A DNA stretch of 64,000 bases from Eledone cirrhosa (taxonomy: Eukaryota > Mollusca > Cephalopoda > Octopoda > Eledonidae): the NCBI GenBank assembly GCA_964016885.1, contig OZ024740.1:6523450-6587449 (forward strand), written 5' to 3'. The position numbers were made by a program, and so were the translations under genes. Below, piece after piece: positions 1-8,400 of this stretch; positions within the stretch are counted from its first letter, which is position 1; every line of letters begins with the position of its first letter. Under the pieces are notes generated by a model. That model saw only the letters and a list, made by a program, of their open reading frames with translations, had not been told where the DNA came from and searched no databases.

Positions 1-17
1 GACCCGACATACATATA

Positions 18-53
<36 letters not shown>

Positions 54-72
54 TAAATACATATATACATAC
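1..72. repeat. (ATAC)n microsatellite
   Basis: Tetranucleotide ATAC/ACAT repeat interrupted by short AT dinucleotide runs. It is cut by the left edge of the window, so its full length is unknown. A weaker CA/TA-rich patch follows at about 195-262. Repeats of this kind are common in AT-rich animal DNA and carry no evident function here. Confidence 0.9.
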
Positions 73-540
73 TTATGTAGGCATTTAAAAGCTAAGTTTC
101 TTTGTCATGATCAATGTCACACTGTTCATACGTTAATTCACTACAATCTCTCATGTGTTTACCCAGCCGCATTCCCTATATATTCTCTCACAACATATAA
201 GCTCATAAACACACACATACATACTCATATTTATGCACACACATCTATATATTAATATCTTTGCCTCAGGCTCAAATTCTGAAAATTTCTAAGGGAAAGC
301 AACACATTGTTTAAGTTTAAGGATTAAGGTAATGCTGCTTAGGAGGAATATAAATAGACTTTACTAAATTAATTAAAAAACATAACATAGTAAAAACTAA
401 AACTTTTAGATAAGGCAGGAAATTTACTGAATGACTGAGAATGTGGAGGGTTTTTAGAATAAACTCATAATTTTGCAGACTTGCCAAATATCTGAAGAAT
501 CACACATACTAAAAAACACAATTGCTATAAAAATAAAAAG
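73..540. other. AT-rich intergenic DNA, no gene seen
   Basis: AT-rich sequence with frequent stops in all frames. I see no open frame of useful length, no tRNA or rRNA likeness and no recognisable transposon end. Isolated TATA-like words (for example near 350) have no supporting context. The A-rich repeat words that dominate the next 1.6 kb start to appear toward its right end. Confidence 0.7.
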
Positions 541-656
541 AAACTTTTGCTTAAAATCAAAAGAATTACACTTGCTAAAAATATCACAAGCTGAAAATGA
601 CAGTAGCTAAAAATTACACTATTTAAAAATCACATTCACTAAAAATGACACTAGCT

Positions 657-1040
657 AAAAATCACACTGTTTAAAAATCATGCTCCCTAAAAATCACACT
701 ATTTAAAAATCATGCTCCCTAAAAATCACACTGTTTAAAAATCATGCTCCCTATAAATCACGCTGTTTAAAAATCATGCTCCCTAAAAATCACACTGTTT
801 AAAAATCATGCTCCCTAAAAATCTCACTGTTTAAAAATCATGCTCCCTAAAAATCACACTGTTTAAAAATTATGCTCCCTAAAAATCACACTATTTAAAA
901 ATAATGCTCCCTAAAATTCACACTGTTTAAAAATCATGCTCCCTATAAATCACGCTGTTTAAAAATCATGCTCCCTAAAAGTCACACTGTTTAAAAATCA
1001 TGCACCCGAAAAATCACGCTATTTAAAAATCTGGCTCCCT
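657..1040. repeat. 32-bp minisatellite, 12 units
   Basis: Twelve consecutive 32-bp units (384 bp) with no length change; units start at 657, 689, 721 and so on. Each unit is two related 16-bp halves, 'aaaaatcacactgttt' and 'aaaaatcatgctccct'. Substitutions are scattered (for example 'ataaatcacgctg' near 752 and 944), and the last unit (1009-1040) is the most diverged. The even length points to amplification of a 16+16 dimer by slippage or unequal exchange. Confidence 0.93.
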
Positions 1041-1113
1041 AAAAATCACATTAGCTAAAAATCAAAAAAACACTCTAATCCCAAACCACATTAACTATAA
1101 ATCATACTATCTA

Positions 1114-1529
1114 AAAACCACATTAGCTAAAACTTATACAACCCCAAAACCACATTAGCTAAAACTTATACAACCACAAAACCACATTAGCTAAAACTTA
1201 TACAACTGCAAAACCACAGTAGCTAAAACTTATACAACTGCAAAACCACAGTAGCTAAAACTTATACAACCCCAAAACCACATTAGCTAAAACTTATACA
1301 ACCACAAAACCGCATTAGCTAAAACTTATACAACCACAAAACCACATTAGCTAAAACTTATACAACTGCAAAACCACAGTAGCTAAAACTTATACAACTG
1401 CAAAACCACAGTAGCTAAAACTTATACAACCCCAAAACCACATTAGCTAAAACTTATACAACTGCAAAACCACATTAGCTAAAACTTATACAACCACAAA
1501 ACCACATTAGCTAAAACTTATACAACCCC
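1114..1529. repeat. 32-bp minisatellite, 13 units (second family)
   Basis: Thirteen 32-bp units, each reading about 'aaaaccacattagct' followed by 'aaaacttatacaaccac'. The last three to four bases alternate between 'cccc', 'ccac' and 'ctgc'. The period equals that of the minisatellite at 657-1040, but the sequence is a different dimer of the same A-rich word. The ending variants recur in an order (two 'ctgc' units, then 'cccc', then 'ccac') that suggests multi-unit duplication. A diverged partial unit follows at 1530. Confidence 0.92.
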
Positions 1530-1715
1530 AAAACTACATTAGCTAAAAATTCAACTTATTCAAAGGTTACATTTGCTAAAAACTCTCACAAGCTGAAAAT
1601 GGCACTAGCTAAAAATCATAAGAGCCCAAAATCTCATTAGCTAAAAATCATACTCCCCCAAACCACATTAGCTAAACACCACACTAGTTAAAACTCCAGC
1701 ACAAAATCACGCGAG

Positions 1716-1726
1716 CTAGACATCAT
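1716..1726. repeat. Target-site duplication, left copy (SINE 1)
   Basis: 'ctagacatcat' is repeated exactly at 1914-1924 on the other side of the SINE. An 11-bp direct repeat is in the usual range for LINE-mobilised SINE insertion. The first base is ambiguous, because it could equally be the terminal G of the SINE head on the minus strand. Confidence 0.88.
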
Positions 1727-1828
1727 CATTGTTTCTACTTTAGGCACAAGACCAGCAATTACCCCTTGCGTTACTGGTACTTTATTTCATCGACCCCGTA
1801 AGGATGAAAGGCAAAGTCAACCTCGGCG

Positions 1829-1838
1829 GGATTTGAAC
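1829..1838 (-). promoter_or_regulatory. Pol III box B of SINE 1
   Basis: Minus strand reads 'gttcaaatcc', close to the tRNA box B consensus GGTTCGANTCC. It lies about 64 nt downstream of box A, somewhat wider than in most tRNAs but workable for a SINE. Whether this copy is transcribed cannot be told. Confidence 0.8.
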
Positions 1839-1891
1839 TCAGATTGTAAAGGGACGTAACTATGCTGGAAAACATGGCGTCCGACCTTCTA

Positions 1892-1903
1892 CCGATACTG
1901 CCA
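1892..1903 (-). promoter_or_regulatory. Pol III box A of SINE 1
   Basis: Minus strand reads 'tggcagtatcgg', followed by 'tagaag' as in a tRNA D-arm. It is an imperfect match to TRGYNNANNNGG. The same 12-bp block, with T instead of C at position 10, is present in a large share of the satellite monomers to the right. Confidence 0.7.
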
Positions 1904-1913
1904 ATCCACCACC

Positions 1914-1924
1914 CTAGACATCAT
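1914..1924. repeat. Target-site duplication, right copy (SINE 1)
   Basis: 'ctagacatcat', identical to 1716-1726. On the minus strand it directly precedes the SINE head. By chance or by base sharing, TSD plus head reads 'ctagggtggtgg', the same as a common satellite junction. Confidence 0.88.
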
Positions 1925-2135
1925 AATGCTCCAAAGTCAGTCTAATTTTAACTTGCATTTGTTAAAAAAAAGATGGCACTTGCTAAAAGCTGTACTAACT
2001 AATAAAAACAAACAAACCAGCTAAAAAGTACACTGGACATGTTAAAAATAACACAAGCCTAAAATTTTGTGCATTAAAAATCACACTTACTAAAAATTGA
2101 AAGAATCAATTGAGCTAAAAATGGTTCTAATTAAA

Positions 2136-2232
2136 AATAACAAAAGTCGGAGCAAAGATAAGATTATATATACCTCTGGAGATTGAATGTGCCGTAGCTT
2201 GTATTCAACATTTATTGTGATCAACAATTATC
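2136..2232. other. Short unique spacer between repeat domain and SINE 2
   Basis: About 100 bp without the A-rich repeat word, holding an 'attatatata' run near 2164. I see no gene or known element in it. Confidence 0.6.
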
Positions 2233-2243
2233 ATTATGATTAG
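2233..2243. repeat. Probable target-site duplication, left copy (SINE 2)
   Basis: 'attatgattag' matches 'attatggttag' at 2446-2456 at 10 of 11 positions. One mismatch fits an older insertion. The similarity could also come partly from the ATT-rich SINE tail, so the call is moderate. Confidence 0.6.
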
Positions 2244-2253
2244 AGCAGTAGTT

Positions 2254-2265
2254 TGGCAGCATTGG
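2254..2265 (+). promoter_or_regulatory. Pol III box A of SINE 2
   Basis: 'tggcagcattgg', at head positions 12-23, the same spacing as in SINE 1. It is followed by 'taaga' instead of the D-arm 'tagag', so it is partly decayed. Confidence 0.65.
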
Positions 2266-2320
2266 TAAGATGTTGGACAACATGTTATGTGGCACAGAGT
2301 TACGGCCCTTTAAGGTATGA

Positions 2321-2330
2321 GTTCAGATCC
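2321..2330 (+). promoter_or_regulatory. Pol III box B of SINE 2
   Basis: 'gttcagatcc' within 'gagttcagatccc', a near match to the box B consensus and homologous to the box at 1829-1838. Confidence 0.75.
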
Positions 2331-2445
2331 CACCGAGGTTAACTTTGCCTTTCATCCTTACAGGGTCAATAAAATAAAGCACCAGAAATGTACTAGGGTT
2401 GGTTTAATCAACTTTCCCCTCCTTGTGCCGAGATGAGAAACCATT

Positions 2446-2456
2446 ATTATGGTTAG
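2446..2456. repeat. Probable target-site duplication, right copy (SINE 2) at the satellite edge
   Basis: 'attatggttag', 10 of 11 matching to 2233-2243. It is the last non-satellite sequence; monomer-like sequence begins at 2457. If it is a true TSD, the SINE inserted at what is now the array edge, or the array grew from the site next to it. Confidence 0.55.
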
Positions 2457-5400
2457 GGTGCTGGGTTGGTAGTATAGGTCAAGGGTCTGACACCATGTTA
2501 GGTGGTGGACTGGCAGTATTGGTAGAGGGTCTGACACCATGTTAGGTGGTGGATTGGCAGTATTGGTAGAGGGTCTGACAACATGCTAGGGTGGTGGATT
2601 GGTAGTATTGGTAGAGGGTCTGACACCATGTTAGTGGGGTGGATTGGCAGTATTGGTAGAGGGTGTGACACCATGGTAGGGTGGTGGATTGGCAGTATTG
2701 GTAGAGGGTCTGACACCATGTTAGGTGGTGGTTGGTAGTATTGGTAGAGGGTCTGACACCATGTTAGGGTGGAGGATTGCCAGTATTGGTAGAGGGTCTG
2801 ACACCATGGTAGGGTGGTGGATTGGCAGTATTGGTAGAGGGTCTGACACCATGGTAGGTGGTGGATTGGCAGTATTGGTAGAGGGTCTGACACAATACTA
2901 GGGTGGTGGATTGGCAGTATTGGTAGAGGGTCTGACACCATGGTAGGGTGGTGGATTGGCAGTATTGGTAGAGGGTCTGATGCCATGTTAGGTGGTGGAT
3001 TGGCAGTATTGGTAGAGGGTCTGACACCATGTTAGGTGGTGGATTGGTAGTATTGGTAGAGGGTCTGACACCATGTTAGGGTGGTGGATTGGCAGTATTG
3101 GTAGAGGGTCTGACACCATGGTAGGGTGGTGGATTGGCAGTATAGGTAGAAGGTCTGACACCATGTTAGGTGGTGGATTGGTAGTATTGGTAGAGGGTCT
3201 GACACCATGGTAGGGTGGTGGATTGGCAGTATAGGTAGAAGGTCTGACACCATGTTAGGTGGTGGATTGGCAGTATTGGTAGAGATTCTGACACAATGCT
3301 AGGGTGGTGGATTGGCAGTATTGGTAGAGGGTCTGACACCATGTTAGGTGGTGGATTGGCAGTATTGGTAGAGGGTCTGACACAATGCTAGGGTGGCGGA
3401 TTGGCAGTATTGGTAGAGGGTCTGACACCATGTTAGGGTGGTGGATTGGCAATATTGGTAGAGGGTCTGACACCATGGTAGGTGGTGGATTGGCAGTATT
3501 GGTAGAGGGTCTGACACAATACTAGGGTGGTGGATTGGCAGTATTGGTAGAGGGTCTGACACCATGGTAGGGTGGTGGATTGGCAGTATTGGTAGAGGGT
3601 CTGATGCCATGTTAGGTGGTGGATTGGCAGTATTGGTAGAGGGTCTGATGCCATGTTAGGTGGTGGATTGGTAGTATTGGTAGAGGGTCTGACACCATGT
3701 TAGGGTGGTGGATTGGCAGTATTGGTAGAGGGTCTGACACCATGGTAGGGTGGTGGATTGGCAGTATAGGTAGAAGGTCTGACACCATGTTAGGTGGTGG
3801 ATTGGTAGTATTGGTAGAGGGTCTGACACCATGGTAGGGTGGTGGATTGGCAGTATAGGTAGAAGGTCTGACACCATGTTAGGTGGTGGATTGGCAGTAT
3901 TGGTAGAGGGTCTGACACAATGCTAGGGTGGTGGATTGGCAGTATTGGTAGAGGGTCTGACACCATGTTAGGTGGTGGATTGGCAGTATAGGTAGAGGGT
4001 CTGACACAATGCTAGGGTGGCGGATTGGCAGTATTGGTAGAGGGTCTGACACCATGTTAGGGTGGTGGATTGGCAGTATTGGTAGAGGGTCTGACACCAT
4101 GTTAGGGTGGTGGATTGGAAGTATTGGTAGAGTGTCTGACACCATGTTAGGTGGTGGATTGGTAGTATTGGTAGAGGGTCTGACACCATGTTAGGTGGTG
4201 GATTGGCAGTATTGGTAGAGATTCTGACACAATGCTAGGGTGGTGGATTGGCAGTATTGGTAGAGGGTCTGACACCATGTTAGGTGGTGGATAGGCAGTA
4301 TTGGTAGAGAGTCTGACACAATGCTAGGGTGGCGGATTGGCAGTATTGGTAGAGGGTCTGACACCATGTTAGGGTGGTGGATTGCAGTATTGGTAGAGGG
4401 TCTGACACCATGTTAGGGTGGTGGATTGGTAGTATTGGTAGAGTGTCTGACACCATGTTAGGTGGTGGATTGGTAGTATTGGTAGAGGGTCTGACACCAT
4501 GTTAGGTGGTGGATTGGCAGTATTGGTAGAGATTCTGACACAATGCTAGGGTGGTGGATTGGCAGTATTGGTAGAGGGTCTGACACCATGGTAGGTGGTG
4601 GATTGGCAGTATTGGTAGAGGGTCTGACACCATGGTAGGTGGTGGATTGGCAGTATTGGTAGAGGGTCTGACACCATGGTAGGGTGGTGGATTGGCAGTA
4701 TTGGTAGAGGGTCTGATGCCATGTTAGGTGGTGGATTGGCAGTATTGGTAGAGGGTCTGATGCCATGTTAGGTGGTGGATTGGTAGTATTGGTAGAGGGT
4801 CTGACACCATGTTAGGGTGGTGGATTGGCAGTATTGGTAGAGGGTCTGACACCATGGTAGGGTGGTGGATTGGCAGTATTGGTAGAGGGTCTGATGCCAT
4901 GTTAGGTGGTGGATTGGCAGTATTGGTAGAGGGTCTGATGCCATGTTAGGTGGTGGATTGGTAGTATTGGTAGAGGGTCTGACACCATGTTAGGTGGTGG
5001 ATTGGCAGTATTGGTAGAGGGTCTGACACCATGGTAGGGTGGTGGATTGGCAGTATAGGTAGAAGGTCTGACACCATGTTAGGTGGTGGATTGGTAGTAT
5101 TGGTAGAGGGTCTGACACCATGGTAGGGTGGTGGATTCGTAGTATAGGTAGAAGGTCTGACAACATGTTAGGTGGTGGATTGGCAGTATTGGTAGAGATT
5201 CTGACACAATGCTAGGGTGGTGCATTGGCAGTATTGGTAGAGGGTCTGACACCATGTTAGGGTGGTCGATTGGCAGTATTGGTAGAGGGTCTGACACCAT
5301 GTTAGGGTGGCGGATTGGCAGTATTGGTAGAGGGTCTGAAACCATGTCAGGTGGTGGATTGACAGTATTGGTAGAGGGTCTGACACAATGCTAGGGTGGC

Positions 5401-8400
5401 GGATTGGCAGTATTGGTAGAGAGTCTGACACCATGTTAGGGTGGTGGATTGGCAGTATTGGTAGAGGGTCTGACACCATGTTAGGGTGGTGGATTGCTAG
5501 TATTGGTAGAGTGTCTGACACCATGTTAGGTGGTGGATTGGTAGTATTGGTAGAGGGTCTGACACCATGTTAGGTGGTGGATTGGCAGTATTGGTAGAGA
5601 TTCTGACACAATGCTAGGGTGGTGGATTGGCAGTATTAGTAGAGGGTCTGACACCATGTTAGGTGGTGGATTGGCAGTATTGGTAGAGGGTCTGACACAA
5701 TGCTAGGGTGGCGGATTGGCAGTATTGGTAGAGGGTCTGACACCATGTTAGGGTGGTGGATTGGCAGTATTGATAGAGGGTCTGACACCATGTTAGGGTG
5801 GTGGATTGGTAGTATTGGTAGAGTGTCTGACACCATGTTAGGTGGTGGATTGGTAGTATTGGTAGAGGGTCTGACACCATGTTAGGTGGTGGATTGGCAG
5901 TATTGGTAGAGATTCTGACTCAATGCTAGGGTGGTGGATTGGCAGTATTGGTAGAGGGTCTGACACCATGTTAGGGTGGTCGATTGGCAGTATTGGTAGA
6001 GGGTCTGACACAATGCTAGGGTGGTAGATTGGCAGTATTGGTAGAGGGTCTGATGCCATGTTAGGGTGGAGGATTGGCAGTATTGGTAGAGGGTCTGACA
6101 CCATGTTAGGGTGGTCGATTGGCAGTATTGGTAGAGGGTCTGACACAATGCTAGGGTGGTAGATTGGCAGTATTGGTAGAGGGTCTGACACCATGTTAGG
6201 GTGGAGGATTGGCAGTATTGGTAGAGGGTCTGATGCCATGTTAGGGTGGAGGATTGGTAGTATTGGTAGAGGGTCTGACACCATGTTAGGTGGTGGATTG
6301 GCAGTATTGGTAGAGGGTCTGACACCATGGTAGGGTGGTGGATTGGCAGTATTGGTAGAAGGTCTGACACCATATTAGGTGGTGGATTGGTAGTGATGGT
6401 AGAGGGTCTGACATCATGGTAGGTGGTGGATTGGCAGTATAGGTAGAGGGTCTGCCACCATGCCAGGTGGTGGATTGGCAGTATTGGTAGAGGGTCTGAC
6501 ACAATGCTAGGGTTGCGGATTGGCAGTATTGGTAGAGGGTCTGACACAATACTAGGGTGGTGGATTGGCAGTATTGGTAGAGGGTCTGACACCATGTTAG
6601 GGTGGTGGATTGGTAGTATTGGTAGTGTCTGACGCCATGTTAGGTGGTGGATTGGTAGTATTGGTAGAGGGTCTGACACCATGTTAGGTGGTGGATTGGC
6701 AGTATTGGTAGAGATTCTGACACAATGCTAGGGTGGTGGATTGGTAGTATTGGTAGAGGGTCTGACAACATGTTAGGGTGGCGGATTGGCAGTATTGTTA
6801 GAGGGTCTGACACCATGTTAGGGTGGTGGATTGGTAGTATTGGTAGTGTCTGACGCCATGTTAGGTGGTGGATTGGTAGTATTGGTAGAGGGTCTGACAC
6901 CATGTTAGGTGGTGGATTGGCAGTATTGGTAGAGGGTCTGACACCATGTTAGGGTGGTGGATTGGCAGTATTGGTAGAGGGTCTGACAACATGTTAGGGT
7001 GGCGGATTGGCAGTATTGTTAGAGGGTCTGACACCATGTTAGGGTGGTAGATTGGCAGTATTGGTAGGGGGTCTGACACCATGTTAGGGTGGTGGATTGG
7101 CAGTATAGGTAGAGGGTCTGACACCATGGTAGGGTGGTGGATTGGCAGTATAGGTAGAAGGTCTGACACCATGTTAGGTGGTGGATAGGTAGTATTGGTA
7201 GAGGGTCTGACACCATGATAGGGTGGTGGATTGGCAGTATAGGTAGAAGGTCTGACACCATGTTAGGTGGTGGATAGGTAGTATTGGTAGAGGGACTGAC
7301 ACCATGGTAGGGTGGTGGATTGGCAGTATTGGTAGAGGGTCTGACACCATGTCAGGTGGTGGATTGGCAGTATTGGTAGAGGGTCTGACACAATGCTAGG
7401 GTGGCGGATTGGCAGTATTGGTAGAGGGTCAGACGCCATGGGTGGTGGATTGGCATTATTGGTAGAGGGTCTGACACCATGCTAGGGTGGTGGATTGGCA
7501 GTATAGGTAGAGGGTCTGACACCATGTTAGGGTGGTGGATTTGTATTATTGGTAGAGGGTCTGACACCATGGTAGGTGGTGGATTGGTTGTATTGGTAGA
7601 GGGTCTGACACCATGTTAGGTGGTGGATTGGTAGTATTGGTAGAGGGTCTGACACCATGGTAGGTGGTGGATTGGTAGTATTGGTAGAGGGTCTGACACC
7701 ATGTTAGGTGGTGGATTGGTAGTATTGGTAGAGGGTCTGACACCATGTTAGGGGGGTGGATTGGCAGTATTGGGAGAGGGTCTGACACCATGGTAGGGTG
7801 GTGGATTGGCAGTATTGGTAGAGGGTCTGACACCATGTTAGGTGGTGGATTGGTAGTATTGGTAGAGGGTCTGACACCATGTTAGGGTGAAGGATTGGCA
7901 GTATAGGTAGAAGGTCTGACACCATGTTAGGTGGTGGATTGGCAGTATTGGTAGAGGGTCTAACACAATACTAGGGTGGTGGATTGGCAGTATTGGTAAA
8001 GGGTCTGACACCATGTTAGGGTGGTGGATTGGCAGTATAGGTAGAAGGTCTGACACCATGTTAGGTGGTGGATTGGTAGTATTGGTAGAGGGTCTGACAC
8101 CATGCTAGGTGGTGGATTGGCAGTATAGGTAGAGGGTCTGACACCATGTCAGGTGGTGGATTGGCAGTATTGGTAGAGGGTCTGACACAATGCTGGGGTG
8201 GCGGATTGGCAATATTGGTAGAGTGTCTGACACAATGCTAGGGTGGCGGATTGGCAGTATTGGTAGAGGGTCTGACACCATGTTAGGGTGGTGGATTGGC
8301 AGTATTGGTAGAGGGTCTGACACAATGCTGGGGTGGTGGATTGGTAGTATTGGTAGAGTGTCTGACACCATGTTAGGTGGTGGATTGGTAGTATTGGTAG

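Larger units (their letters stand above)
1727..1913 (-). mobile_element. tRNA-derived cephalopod-type SINE, complete, minus strand
   Basis: Read on the minus strand, the element begins with a tRNA-related head (box A at 1892-1903, box B at 1829-1838) and continues into a tRNA-unrelated body with 'catccttacggggtcg' and 'ataaagtaccagt'. It ends in 'cttgtgcc' plus a short 'gtagaaac' tail. It is about 187 bp and bounded by an exact 11-bp target-site duplication, so it looks like a full insertion. Such elements are transcribed by RNA polymerase III and copied by LINE enzymes; none of those proteins is encoded here. Its first 44 nt match the neighbouring satellite monomer at 40 of 44 positions, making it the closest SINE relative of the satellite in this window. 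The family assignment is from memory of octopus and squid SINEs. Confidence 0.92.
541..2135. repeat. Domain of degenerate ~16-bp A-rich repeat words
   Basis: Most of this stretch is made of variants of one word of about 16 bp, roughly 'aaaaatcacattagct'. It is loose at 541-656, 1041-1113, 1530-1715 and 1925-2135, and regular in two embedded 32-bp minisatellites. The word keeps an A4-5 start, a central CACA or CATG and a 'ctagct' or 'ctgttt' end. A SINE (1727-1913) is inserted in it. The pattern suggests an old 16-bp simple repeat whose dimers were later re-amplified twice. No coding potential is seen. Confidence 0.75.
2244..2445 (+). mobile_element. tRNA-derived cephalopod-type SINE, plus strand, abutting the satellite
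   Basis: This is the same family as the minus-strand SINE: a tRNA-related head with box A (2254-2265) and box B (2321-2330), then 'gaggttaactttgcctttc', 'catccttacagggtcaat', 'ataaagcaccag', a pyrimidine-rich stretch, and 'ccttgtgccg' with an 'attatta' tail. It is about 202 bp and appears complete. It is more diverged from the satellite monomer than the other SINE (32 of 45 matching over the head). It does show 'catgtta' at head positions 39-45, which accounts for the TTA that ends each monomer. Right after its tail, at 2457, the satellite starts in the same orientation. No protein is encoded. Confidence 0.9.

Noticed and set aside
1829..1914. Functional tRNA gene at the SINE heads
   Set aside because: Boxes A and B are present, but there is no complete cloverleaf, no paired acceptor ends, and the sequence continues into a SINE body with tail and target duplication.
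1..2456. Protein-coding gene or exon in the left flank
   Set aside because: No open frame of useful length, no clear splice-bounded exon, and most of the stretch is simple repeat or SINE.
7350..7470. Dispersed 'cagacgccatggg' motif as a possible protein-binding site placed at intervals
   Set aside because: Spacing follows the higher-order units and is not independently regular, so inheritance by block duplication explains it. Kept instead as a monomer-lineage marker.
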